From contig JAJZWG010000014.1 in NCBI GenBank assembly GCA_021846795.1, forward strand, positions 1 through 16,028: a stretch of 16,028 nucleotides of DNA. The letters run 5' to 3'. The translations under genes were made by a program, and so were the position numbers. The notes under the pieces are model-generated. The model was not told the origin of the DNA and searched no databases. It was given only the letters and a program-made list of their open reading frames with translations. Of the stretch, positions 5,224-13,486 are shown in pieces (position 1 is the first letter of the stretch; the number at the start of each line of letters is the position of its first letter). This DNA is from a bacterium (lineage in GTDB: Bacteria; Patescibacteriota; Saccharimonadia; Saccharimonadales; UBA4665).

Positions 5224-7355
5224 ACTTTTTTTAATGGCGCTAAACTAATGTCTAACGTTTTAATCCCTACTAAATTAAATTTAATAGCTGCTAAATTATC
5301 GGCTAAATCTATAATCTGACCTTCCTTAAAAACTGGATGAAAAATTTGATCACCAATTTCAAAATCTTCTATCACAAAACTATCTTGTAATGGTAGTGAC
5401 TGATAATTATTATTTATCCGACCAAAACCAATATCTTTATCAACATCCTCTAAATCAATAATTTCTTTAATGAATCGACTTATTAAATTATGCGATAAAT
5501 TGCCATAAATATTTCTAGAGGTTGTATAGGTTAAGACTAATTGTTGTCGAGCTCTGGTCATAGCAACATAACAAAGCCGTCTTTCTTCTTCTAATTCTTG
5601 AGCTGAATTTAAAGCTCGACTATGGGGAAAAATTGATTCTTCTAAACCAACCAGAAAAACCAAGTTAAACTCTAAACCTTTAGCGGCATGAATTGTCATT
5701 AAAGTCACCTGATCGACAGACAAATCAGCTCGGTCAATATCACTCATTAAGCTAACTTCTTCTAAAAACAATTCAAAATCATAACCATAATTTTCAGCTA
5801 CTGATAATAATTCTTGCACGTTTTCAATTTTAGATTGACCCTTTAAACTACCGTCATCTAAATAATCTAAATAATTAATTTTTTTAATAATTTGATCAAT
5901 AAAATCTTTAACCGATAAACCACTATCTTTTAATGACTTTAATTCAATTATTTTCTGATAAAAACCTTGAAAGCCAGTTAAAGCTTTCTTGGTAATTTTA
6001 TCAAAATCAGTTAAATTAGCTAAAGCTTGTTCTAGAGTGAACTGATTAGAATCTTTAAATTCAAAAAAATTAGCTAAGGATTTTTTACCAATTCCACGAA
6101 CAGGAATGTTAATAATTCTTTCAAAACTAATAAAATCATTGGGTTGGAAAATTAATCGTATGTAAGCTAGAATATCTTTAATTTCTTGACGATCATAAAA
6201 TTTTTGGCCACCAACAATTTGATAAGCTAAACCGTATCTTAAAAAAGCTTCTTCTAAAGCTCGACTTTGAGCATTAGTTCGATATAAAATAGCACAATCA
6301 GACAATTTATAGATTAATCTATCGACCATATCCTTAATAATTCGAACAATCATATCAGCTTCACTAACTTCATTGTTAAGCTGCATGACTTTAACTTTTA
6401 AACCACCAACTGCATCAGTCCAGAGATTTTTATCAGACCGATCTAAATTATGATGAATTAAATGATTAGCCACATTTAAAATATGACTGGTTGATCGATA
6501 ATTTTGTTCTAATTTAATAACTTTAGCTGATTTAAAGTCTTTTTCAAATTTTAAAATATTTTTATAATTAGCTCCTCGCCACGAATAAATACTTTGCCAA
6601 TCATCACCAACCACCGTAATATGCTGTTGATCATTAACCAATAATTGAATTAAATTATATTGAGCTAAATTGGTATCCTGATATTCATCAATCATGATAT
6701 ATTGAAATTGTTGACGCCATTTACTTCTAATTGAATCATTTTTAATCAACAATTCAACTAATTTTAAAATTAAATCATCGAAGTCTAAAGCGCCAGCCTC
6801 TTTTAATGATCGTTCATAATCAGGTAAAATTTCTTTAGTTAATTCTTCTATTTTATGAAACGAATTTTCACTAAAACAATTTGGATCATTTTTTAAATTA
6901 GATATTAAAGTTGCAATAATACTTGGTTTGAAATTTTTATCATCAATTTGTTTTTGTTTTAAAAGTCTTTTAATTAAATTTAATCGATCGCTTTCATCAA
7001 AAATTATAAAATTCTTATCATAGCCAATTAAATGACCGTCTTGTCTTAATATTTTAACACCTATACTATGAAAAGTGCCCATATAAGGCATAAAAACTAA
7101 TCGATTAACGAAATTTTGATTCAATAATGTACTGATTCGTTGACGCATTTCAGTCGCAGCCTTGTTGGTAAAAGTAACTGCTAAAATATTTGCTTGATCA
7201 ACTTTTTTTTCAGTTAAAATATAAGCTATTTTATGAGTTAAAGTTTTAGTTTTACCACTACCGGCTCCAGCTAGAATTAATAATGGACCATCATTATATA
7301 AAACGGCTTGACGTTGTTGATCATTTAAATCATCTAATAATTTCTTAGTTAACAC
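5220..7355 (-). CDS. pcrA: UvrD/PcrA-type superfamily 1A DNA helicase
   Basis: This ATP-driven 3'-5' helicase acts in nucleotide excision repair, replication restart and removal of recombinase filaments. The 711-residue protein, a normal length, carries the SF1A motifs in order: Q-motif LNDQQRQAV (10-18), Walker A AGAGSGKT (29-36), Ia TFTNKAATEM (61-70), II DEYQD (223-227), III VGDDWQSIYSWRGA (249-262), IV EQNYRS (283-288), V TIHAAKGLEF (554-563) and VI RRLCYVAMTRAR (592-603). The last 60 residues resemble the small beta-barrel tail of PcrA that binds RNA polymerase. The start is GTG at 7355 with no Shine-Dalgarno; a weak TAAAAT lies six bases upstream. It follows the membrane-protein gene by 17 bases and overlaps the Nudix gene. 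PcrA, UvrD and Rep cannot be separated surely by eye. Confidence 0.95.
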   Translation of the reverse strand: MLTKKLLDDLNDQQRQAVLYNDGPLLILAGAGSGKTKTLTHKIAYILTEKKVDQANILAVTFTNKAATEMRQRISTLLNQNFVNRLVFMPYMGTFHSIGVKILRQDGHLIGYDKNFIIFDESDRLNLIKRLLKQKQIDDKNFKPSIIATLISNLKNDPNCFSENSFHKIEELTKEILPDYERSLKEAGALDFDDLILKLVELLIKNDSIRSKWRQQFQYIMIDEYQDTNLAQYNLIQLLVNDQQHITVVGDDWQSIYSWRGANYKNILKFEKDFKSAKVIKLEQNYRSTSHILNVANHLIHHNLDRSDKNLWTDAVGGLKVKVMQLNNEVSEADMIVRIIKDMVDRLIYKLSDCAILYRTNAQSRALEEAFLRYGLAYQIVGGQKFYDRQEIKDILAYIRLIFQPNDFISFERIINIPVRGIGKKSLANFFEFKDSNQFTLEQALANLTDFDKITKKALTGFQGFYQKIIELKSLKDSGLSVKDFIDQIIKKINYLDYLDDGSLKGQSKIENVQELLSVAENYGYDFELFLEEVSLMSDIDRADLSVDQVTLMTIHAAKGLEFNLVFLVGLEESIFPHSRALNSAQELEEERRLCYVAMTRARQQLVLTYTTSRNIYGNLSHNLISRFIKEIIDLEDVDKDIGFGRINNNYQSLPLQDSFVIEDFEIGDQIFHPVFKEGQIIDLADNLAAIKFNLVGIKTLDISLAPLKKV

Positions 7356-7372
7356 TTATCTATTTTAACAGA

Positions 7373-7999
7373 TTAAAAAATAGATTTTAAATTAAAGAAA
7401 ACGATTAAATTATAATAAAGTGCAAGTTCTAACCATAAAAACAAAATAACTATAATGCTTATCAAACTAATTATAAAAAAACGTTTATTTTTTCGTTTTA
7501 TTAATGTTTCAATAGGTAAAAAATAAACTTTAGAATTAATTAAGTCTGTCACCACATCAGATTTAATTTTTTTTTCAGTTGATCGAGTTTTTAATTCATG
7601 AATTGGATTTGATTGAGTTATTTTTTGATCAACTTGTTTTAACTCAGCAGATAAATCTAACGAAGCAACTTGATGTGAAGTATCTTGATCTTTAGTTTTT
7701 TCATCTTCAATAATTTGATTATTTACGGATTGATTAAATTCACTACTTAAATCTGAATTATCTACCTTAAATTTATTTACTTGATCAACTTTCGATTCTT
7801 CTTCTATATTATTAATCGGCTCAATAACTAATTTATGACTAGGTGTTGGAATTGTTTCGTCATTAATTTGATTCTCCATAACATCTGGATCTTTAACCAT
7901 TGATTGAGTACTAACAATAATATTCTTAGAGGTTTTAGACGGAATATTTTTCTTAGGATGAGAAATATCTTGTTTTAAATTTATTTTATCATTTGACAT
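7373..7999 (-). CDS. Single-pass membrane protein of unknown function, disordered N-terminal part
   Basis: I do not recognise this 208-residue protein. Residues 1-165 are hydrophilic, rich in Lys, Asp, Glu, Ser, Asn and Gln, with short repeated LS(A/S)E-type stretches (SDLSSEF near 82-88 and LDLSAELK near 114-121), and look largely unfolded. A basic patch IKRKNKRF (167-174) precedes one hydrophobic segment at about 174-205, at the very C-terminus, so it would be tail-anchored with the long part in the cytoplasm. The ATG lies inside the end of tpiA (11-base overlap, ATGTCAAATGA) and the stop is 17 bases before the helicase, so the gene is embedded in the pgk-tpiA-pcrA run. Overlap and absence of in-frame stops support a real gene despite low complexity. 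Confidence 0.68.
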   Translation of the reverse strand: MSNDKINLKQDISHPKKNIPSKTSKNIIVSTQSMVKDPDVMENQINDETIPTPSHKLVIEPINNIEEESKVDQVNKFKVDNSDLSSEFNQSVNNQIIEDEKTKDQDTSHQVASLDLSAELKQVDQKITQSNPIHELKTRSTEKKIKSDVVTDLINSKVYFLPIETLIKRKNKRFFIISLISIIVILFLWLELALYYNLIVFFNLKSIF

Positions 8000-8771
8000 G
8001 TTTTAACTCATAAGCAATTTTTATCATTTTAGCAAATTTTTCATAATTTAAACTAGAGGCACCCACTAATACTCCATCACAGTCTGGTAAACTTAAAAAA
8101 GCTTTAATATCGTAATCATCAACACTACCACCATATAATAAAGTAATCTCTTGAGCAGTTGTAGCACCATATAATTCTTCAATTTGATTTCTAATAAATT
8201 TTAAAGCTTTTTGCATATCATCTGGCTTAGATGGTTCAGCATCAAAACTAGAAATTGCCCAAATTGGCTCGTAAGCAAAAATTACTTGACCAATTTCTTC
8301 ATCCGTTAAATGATAAACAGCAGAAATTAATTGATCATGAATTACTTGGTTTGTCTGACCATCTAACTTTTCAGGTTTAGTCTCGCCTATACATATAATC
8401 GGTCGTAATTTATTTCTAATGGCCGCTTTAACTTTATCCCTAACCTCTTCTAAAGTTTCATGAAAGTATATTCGTCGAGCTGAATGTCCGATAATTGCAT
8501 AATTAACTAATCCTTTCATCATTGAAAAAGAAACTTCACCAGTATAAGCTCCACTATCTTTAAAATAACCATCTTGAGCCGCTAATGAAAATTTATGATG
8601 GTTTAATTCTTGAAAGACTGAATACAATGTTAAAAAACTCGGGGCTAAAATTATTTCAATATCACGATGAACATTAACTAATTTATCAAGTCGATTAATT
8701 AAAATTGATGCTTGATGAATATCTAAATTCATCTTCCAATTACCAACAATATATGTCTTTTTATCAATCAT
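7989..8771 (-). CDS. tpiA: Triosephosphate isomerase
   Basis: The enzyme interconverts dihydroxyacetone phosphate and glyceraldehyde-3-phosphate in glycolysis. The 260-residue barrel has the N-terminal GNWKMN with N11 and K13, catalytic H96 in IIGHSARR, catalytic E168 in AYEPIWAI, LLYGGSV at 211-217 and GVLVGASSL near the end. The catalytic residues are intact. Two places differ from the textbook sequence: GHSERR is GHSARR (Ala98), and the flexible loop 6 after PIWAI is SSFDAEPSKPDDM instead of GTGKxATP. The ATG directly abuts the pgk stop (TAAATG), and AGGGA inside the pgk tail, about eight bases upstream, can act as Shine-Dalgarno. Its end overlaps the next gene by 11 bases. Confidence 0.95.
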   Translation of the reverse strand: MIDKKTYIVGNWKMNLDIHQASILINRLDKLVNVHRDIEIILAPSFLTLYSVFQELNHHKFSLAAQDGYFKDSGAYTGEVSFSMMKGLVNYAIIGHSARRIYFHETLEEVRDKVKAAIRNKLRPIICIGETKPEKLDGQTNQVIHDQLISAVYHLTDEEIGQVIFAYEPIWAISSFDAEPSKPDDMQKALKFIRNQIEELYGATTAQEITLLYGGSVDDYDIKAFLSLPDCDGVLVGASSLNYEKFAKMIKIAYELKHVK

Positions 8772-10064
8772 TTAATTATCCCTATTCAATAAAGCTTCAA
8801 CGCCAGGCAATTTTCGTCCACCCATTAATTCTAAACTAGCTCCTCCTCCAGTCGAAACATGATTAAAACAATTAATTAACTGACGCTCAGATAAATAACC
8901 AACCGTATCACCACCGCCCACTAAAGTATAAGGTGTATGATAAAAATCACCTGTCATCGCTTCAATTAATAATTCGGTGCCATGAGCAAATGGACCAATC
9001 GAACCAATTAAACTCTTAACTTCAGTAACACCCATAGTTCCATTCCAAATAACTGTCTGGCAGGTTTGAATTGCACCAGCCATAAATGAGGCACTAAAAG
9101 GTCCAATATCTAAAATAATATCATCTTTCAAAACTTTAACATCATGTAATGGTGGTCGTTTAGGATAATTAATTATTTGACTGTAAATATGTGTTTTAAA
9201 ATCAATAATTCTAATTGGTAATTTATTGTCAATGGCCTTCGAAACAACTACATCGAAAGGCAAAATTAAAGCAAAGTTACGTTTTTTAGATTGAGCACCA
9301 GATTTTCTAATAATATCTCGAGCAATTGAAAGTTCTTTTGGATCAAATAAACTTTTACCAATTTCACAACCTTGAGCCGCTAAAAAAGTATTGGCCATAG
9401 CTCCACCAATGGCCACATAATCAGCTATTTCAATAAAACGATGTAAAATATCAATTTTATCGGTAATTTTTGCTCCACCAATAATCGCCATCAATGGTTT
9501 AGTTGGTTCTAACATCACTGATTCGATAGTTTCGACTTCCTTTTCTAACAATAAACCAGCGTAACTTGGTAAATAATGGGTAATTGCTTCAGTCGAAGCA
9601 TGAGCTCGATGAACAACTCCAAATCCATCTTGAACAAAAACTTCAGCTAAAGAAGCTAAATTTTGAGCAAAATCATAATTATTTTGTTCCTCTTCAGAAT
9701 AAAAACGTAAATTTTCTAACAATAATACTTGTCCATAATCGAGATTATCGACTGCTTTATGGACTTCTTCACCGATACAATCCGCCACAAATTCTACTGA
9801 CACATCATTTAATATTGTTTGTAATCTTTTAGCGACCGGAAATAAACTAAATTTAGTATCTCGTTTACCGTTTGGACGACCTAAATGAGAGCAAATAATT
9901 AATTTAACATTTTGTTTTAATAAATATTCAATAGTTGGCAATGAAGCTTGAATCCGAAAATCATCAACAATCTTTTCACTATCCAACGGTACGTTATAAT
10001 CGGCTCTCAATAAAACAACTTTATGATTTAAATCAATATCTTTAATTGTTTGTTTTCTAAACAT
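8772..10064 (-). CDS. pgk: Phosphoglycerate kinase
   Basis: The enzyme transfers phosphate from 1,3-bisphosphoglycerate to ADP, an ATP-yielding step of glycolysis. The 430-residue protein, slightly longer than the usual 390-415, has LRADYNVPL (19-27), CSHLGRPNGK (58-67), LLLENLRF (114-121), QDGFGVVHRAHAST (145-158), GGAKITDKI (196-204), WNGTMGV (340-346), GGGDT (383-387) and VSTGGGASLELMGG (403-416). Substrate- and nucleotide-binding motifs are complete. The extra length appears partly as a segment near 285-308. pgk leads a tightly packed run with tpiA, the 208-residue membrane protein, the helicase and the Nudix gene. A GGTGGG sequence just upstream of the ATG at 10064 may serve as ribosome-binding site, and a perfect inverted repeat lies 16 bases upstream. 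Confidence 0.96.
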   Translation of the reverse strand: MFRKQTIKDIDLNHKVVLLRADYNVPLDSEKIVDDFRIQASLPTIEYLLKQNVKLIICSHLGRPNGKRDTKFSLFPVAKRLQTILNDVSVEFVADCIGEEVHKAVDNLDYGQVLLLENLRFYSEEEQNNYDFAQNLASLAEVFVQDGFGVVHRAHASTEAITHYLPSYAGLLLEKEVETIESVMLEPTKPLMAIIGGAKITDKIDILHRFIEIADYVAIGGAMANTFLAAQGCEIGKSLFDPKELSIARDIIRKSGAQSKKRNFALILPFDVVVSKAIDNKLPIRIIDFKTHIYSQIINYPKRPPLHDVKVLKDDIILDIGPFSASFMAGAIQTCQTVIWNGTMGVTEVKSLIGSIGPFAHGTELLIEAMTGDFYHTPYTLVGGGDTVGYLSERQLINCFNHVSTGGGASLELMGGRKLPGVEALLNRDN

Positions 10065-10079
10065 AAACCCACCATTTAT

Positions 10080-10100
10080 TACTATATCTTTAGTATAGTA
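10080..10100. promoter_or_regulatory. Inverted repeat in the pgk promoter region
   Basis: TACTATA, seven spacer bases, then TATAGTA make a perfect 7-bp inverted repeat in the 44-base gap between the exporter stop and the pgk ATG. On the minus strand it contains two possible -10 hexamers, TATACT and TATAGT. It could be a repressor site over the promoter of the glycolytic run, or just overlapping A+T-rich -10 sequence. No clear -35 is seen. Confidence 0.45.
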
Positions 10101-10108
10101 GATTATGA

Positions 10109-12190
10109 TTATTTTTTAAATCTTTTTGATGGCCACCAAATTTTATCATCTAAATCATAAGCTAAAGAAGGCACCAATAGTGACCTAACAATAATAGTAT
10201 CAATAATAACTCCAACCGCTACAATAAATGCGATCTGAACTAAAAATAAAATTGGTATAATAGCTAAAGCACTAAAGGTTGCTGCAAGAACAATGCCAGC
10301 CGAAGTAATAACACTACCGGTCACTCTTAAGCCTCTGACTATACCTTTTCTGGTGCCAAATTTTAAAGATTCTTCTCTAATACGAGAAATTAAAAAGATA
10401 TTATAATCCACTCCCAAAGCAACTAGAAATATAAAACCAAACAATAAAATTGATGGATCAGAGCCAGCAAAATTAAAAACATGGTTAAAGAAAATAGCTG
10501 ATAAACCTACTGTAGCTGAAAAACTTAAAATAACAGTTAAAATTAATAAGATTGGAGCTAAGATTGATCTTAAAAGAATAATCAAAATAATCAAAATAAC
10601 AATCAATACAATTGGCACAATAACTCTAAGGTCTCGACTGGCAGCAATATTAGTATCGAGATTAACCGCAGTTTCACCGCCAACTAAAGCTTTTTTATCA
10701 ACTTTAGCTAGTTCTTGTCGAAGTTTAATAACTAAATTTTGGGCTGCCGTCGAATCGGGTGCTGAAGTAGAAACTGCATTAATCTGAGCTAAACCATCAA
10801 CTATTTTAAGTTGATGGTTCTTATTTAAAGTATCGGATATTGCATATATTTCTGGGGTATTTTTAATAATTTGACTATCTTGATTGATTTTATTACTAGC
10901 AACATCAATAATAATTGGATTACCTAAACCGGCTGGAAAATTAGCATCAATAATTTTTTGTCCAGTGATAACTCCCGATGATTGTAATAAATTCTGAATC
11001 TGACTAACTCCGTTTGCTTTAAAAGTAAAAATAAAACCACCCAGTAAAACTAAACTAATTAAAACCACTGACCAAATTAATCGATATTTCTTTGAAACAA
11101 TTTTAGCTATTTTATACCATAAAGAATTCGAAGGCACCAATTGATGTTCGTCTAAGATTTTATCATTTTCAATATATTTTGGAATAAATGGCCAAAAAGC
11201 CTTTCGACCTATTATAACTAAAAGACTAGTTAAAAATGTCATAGCAGCTAAAAATGAAAAAACAATACCAATTGCTCCAACTGGACCAAGGCTTTTATTA
11301 GAATTTAAGTCAGAAAATAATAAACAAAGAAGCGCCAAAATAACAGTTGATGCTGAAGCAATAATTGGTTCCATGACCATTTTCAAAGCCTTTATCATCG
11401 CTTGACGAGCTGATTTAAAATCCATTAAACTTTCTTTAAATCTAGAAATTAACAATAGAGAGTAATCTGTTGTAGCTCCTAAAACTAAAATAGATAAAAT
11501 GCCTTGACTCTCTCCATTAAGAGAAATAACATTATGTTCGGCTAATAAATAGACTATAAACGTTGCTACAGTTAAAGCAAAAACTGAACTTAAAAGTACA
11601 ATAAAAGGTAAAATAACGGAACGATAAACTAGTAATAAAATAATAAAGACTACTATAATAGCAACATATAATAAAATACCGTCAATACCACTAAAAGCAT
11701 TTTTTAAAGCAGCTAAAATTCCACCAGGTCCACTTACATAAGCTTTCAAATTAGCTGTTAAATTAGTTTGAACTTCTGAATTAATTTGAGTAATCGAACT
11801 GTTGATTGTTGAAGAAGAATCATTAATTTGAACAATAATTTCGGCTGCTAGATGATTTTTTGAAAAAATTGGTCCAACAATTGAATTTTTAATTTTAGCT
11901 AGACCGGTTACATTAGTTAGGAGTTGAGGTAAAGTATTTAATTGTTTAATTTGATTAGCATTGAAAGGTTGTTGAGACTTAATAACAACTACAGCTGGCA
12001 CTAAATTAGATGCTGCAAATGAACCTTCTAATTTTTGAACCTTAGTTGATTGAGCACTATTTGGTAAAAAACTAACTGCGTTATTATTAACTACATTATT
12101 AATCTTACCGAAAACTGGACTACCAACACTAATTAAAATTAGCCAGATAATTAATAAAATAATTGGTAAATATTGCCAAATTTTTTTCAC
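10109..12190 (-). CDS. MMPL/RND-superfamily membrane exporter
   Basis: MMPL proteins use the proton gradient to move lipids or other hydrophobic compounds outward. The 693-residue protein has the duplicated RND layout: a membrane segment at about 7-24, an external region to about 165, five segments at about 170-330, another segment near 370-390, a second external region, and five final segments at about 525-680. Each half carries the Asp-Tyr pair of the proton relay, in ATTDYSLLLISR (D242/Y243) and GVDYNIFLISR (D595/Y596). The length is close to YdfJ-like family members and short for mycobacterial MmpL. Translation starts at GTG (12190) with no Shine-Dalgarno, eight bases after a perfect TATAAT. 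The substrate is unknown; a surface lipid or drug is an inference from the family. Confidence 0.9.
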   Translation of the reverse strand: MKKIWQYLPIILLIIWLILISVGSPVFGKINNVVNNNAVSFLPNSAQSTKVQKLEGSFAASNLVPAVVVIKSQQPFNANQIKQLNTLPQLLTNVTGLAKIKNSIVGPIFSKNHLAAEIIVQINDSSSTINSSITQINSEVQTNLTANLKAYVSGPGGILAALKNAFSGIDGILLYVAIIVVFIILLLVYRSVILPFIVLLSSVFALTVATFIVYLLAEHNVISLNGESQGILSILVLGATTDYSLLLISRFKESLMDFKSARQAMIKALKMVMEPIIASASTVILALLCLLFSDLNSNKSLGPVGAIGIVFSFLAAMTFLTSLLVIIGRKAFWPFIPKYIENDKILDEHQLVPSNSLWYKIAKIVSKKYRLIWSVVLISLVLLGGFIFTFKANGVSQIQNLLQSSGVITGQKIIDANFPAGLGNPIIIDVASNKINQDSQIIKNTPEIYAISDTLNKNHQLKIVDGLAQINAVSTSAPDSTAAQNLVIKLRQELAKVDKKALVGGETAVNLDTNIAASRDLRVIVPIVLIVILIILIILLRSILAPILLILTVILSFSATVGLSAIFFNHVFNFAGSDPSILLFGFIFLVALGVDYNIFLISRIREESLKFGTRKGIVRGLRVTGSVITSAGIVLAATFSALAIIPILFLVQIAFIVAVGVIIDTIIVRSLLVPSLAYDLDDKIWWPSKRFKK

Positions 12191-12198
12191 TTGATTTA

Positions 12199-12204
12199 AT
12201 TATA
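12199..12204 (-). promoter_or_regulatory. -10 element giving a near-leaderless exporter mRNA
   Basis: A perfect TATAAT on the minus strand ends nine bases before the GTG start of the exporter gene, so transcription should start at or one or two bases before the start codon. No consensus -35 is visible. There is no Shine-Dalgarno between this and GTG. Confidence 0.45.
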
Positions 12205-12224
12205 ACAAAATACTAGTAAAAAAA

Positions 12225-12446
12225 TTATTTTATTGAGTTAATATTGTTTTCAACTTGAGTTGGTGATAAACCATGGCTTGAATGTAGAGTTTGATTAATC
12301 GATCGACTAACAACTTGTGATTTTTGTTGATGATTATAAACCCAAATAAAGACTAAAACACCAATTATGATAATTACAATAAACAATAATATTAATTTAC
12401 CTAAAAGTAAAATCCCTTTTTTATTGTTAAGTTTAAATAAGTTCAT
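12225..12446 (-). CDS. Small single-pass membrane protein of unknown function
   Basis: A 73-residue protein with basic start MNLFKLNNKKG, one very hydrophobic helix at about 12-36 (with an IIIIG run) and a short polar tail (about 37-73) rich in Gln, Ser and Asn. The KKG-hydrophobic layout recalls a prepilin peptide, but the glutamate expected at position +5 after the Gly is missing, so I do not call it a pilin. It lies between the exporter and the NicO-like gene, 18 bases after the latter, and is probably co-transcribed with it. Coding nature is supported mainly by position and membrane pattern. Confidence 0.55.
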   Translation of the reverse strand: MNLFKLNNKKGILLLGKLILLFIVIIIIGVLVFIWVYNHQQKSQVVSRSINQTLHSSHGLSPTQVENNINSIK

Positions 12447-12464
12447 TATAAAAATTATTATAAC

Positions 12465-13364
12465 TCAATTAACTAACTTAGTTTTAATAATTTCTATTTT
12501 AGTTTGATGCACTAAAGTAACACCGCCAACTAAAATAACACTAAAGATAACCAGTATGAATGCTAAACCTAAATTATATAAATTATGTATCTGTAAGCCC
12601 GTATGAAGACTTAAATTAGCAATATTGGGAAAAAATTGACCAAAAACACCACCTAAAATGAAAGCTAAACCACCATAAGTTAAAGTATTGCTAGCTGTTT
12701 TTAAAGCAACTCGGCGAACCGCTTGAGGCGATAAACCTCTTTTTGAAGCAATATAACCAAACAATAAACCTGCTAAGGCTTGCATAACCATCGTCCCTAG
12801 ACCAAATAAAGCACCCGGTAGCCAAGCCCATTCAATTGAATGAGTTGCTGGTGCTAAAATAGTATAAATAATAATAGCAAAAGCACCAAAACCCCAACCA
12901 GCTAAAAACCCATGAACAGCTGGCATCCAAGGACGAGGATCAGAAAAAATACCTGCTCCACCATCAGTTTCATCATTCACTGAATGTTTTTTAAAAAAAG
13001 GTAAATCATAATGAAAGATAGTTCTTTTTTTAACAATCATTAAACCGGCCAATAACATAATCAATCCTACGATAATATAAACGATATAATTTAATTTAGT
13101 GAAAGTATAAAAACTAGATAGACCTAAATAAGCTAGCTCACTGGCAATCGATCGTTGTAAAGTAAAAGCTAATGAAAAAATAATTCCAGCTTTTAAACCT
13201 TTTTTACTAGAATAACTACCTATTGCGTAACTAAACGTGATTGGCCAAGTGTGCTCATCTGGTGTAATACCATGAACCAAACCAAGCAAGAGCGCCGTAA
13301 TTGCAATAGCAAACAACCCACTAACATGAGTAGGATCCCATAAATTAATAATAGCGAAAATCAT
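12465..13364 (-). CDS. Polytopic membrane protein, NicO/RcnA-like metal transporter candidate
   Basis: The 299-residue protein has about six to seven membrane helices. Near the start it reads LLLGLVHGITPDEHTWPITF, where H31, D36 and H38 resemble the His/Asp motif of nickel/cobalt permeases (H-x4-D-H in NiCoT; related forms in NicO/RcnA and UreH-like proteins). A second histidine motif, AVHGFLAGWGFGAF, opens the second half after a hydrophilic cytoplasmic loop (about 112-145), and glycine-rich helices follow. Transport of a divalent metal such as Ni or Co is the best guess; a TauE/SafE- or DsbD-like membrane protein is the alternative. No metal enzyme or metal regulator is near. The ATG at 13364 is preceded by a 12-base A/T palindrome and no Shine-Dalgarno. 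Confidence 0.62.
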   Translation of the reverse strand: MIFAIINLWDPTHVSGLFAIAITALLLGLVHGITPDEHTWPITFSYAIGSYSSKKGLKAGIIFSLAFTLQRSIASELAYLGLSSFYTFTKLNYIVYIIVGLIMLLAGLMIVKKRTIFHYDLPFFKKHSVNDETDGGAGIFSDPRPWMPAVHGFLAGWGFGAFAIIIYTILAPATHSIEWAWLPGALFGLGTMVMQALAGLLFGYIASKRGLSPQAVRRVALKTASNTLTYGGLAFILGGVFGQFFPNIANLSLHTGLQIHNLYNLGLAFILVIFSVILVGGVTLVHQTKIEIIKTKLVN

Positions 13365-13464
13365 CTATATTAATATAAAGATAAAAATTATCAAAAGCAA
13401 ACCCAAAAATCATTATATTATTTAATAATAAAATCAGTTTTAAACTAATTAATCATCATTAAAA

Positions 13465-13486
13465 TTATTTAAAAAATTTTAAATAA
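13465..13486 (-). terminator. Possible A/T-only terminator hairpin after the pilin-like gene
   Basis: A perfect ten-base inverted repeat (TTATTTAAAA, two bases, TTTTAAATAA) starts directly after the TAG stop at 13489-13487; on the minus strand it is followed by TTTTAAT. Stem and position fit an intrinsic terminator, but the stem has no G or C and would be weak. The rest of the 13365-13464 gap is A+T-rich and holds nothing else that I can recognise. Confidence 0.35.

Noticed and set aside
9584..9832. An 82-codon plus-strand open frame
   Set aside because: It is antisense to the conserved part of pgk.
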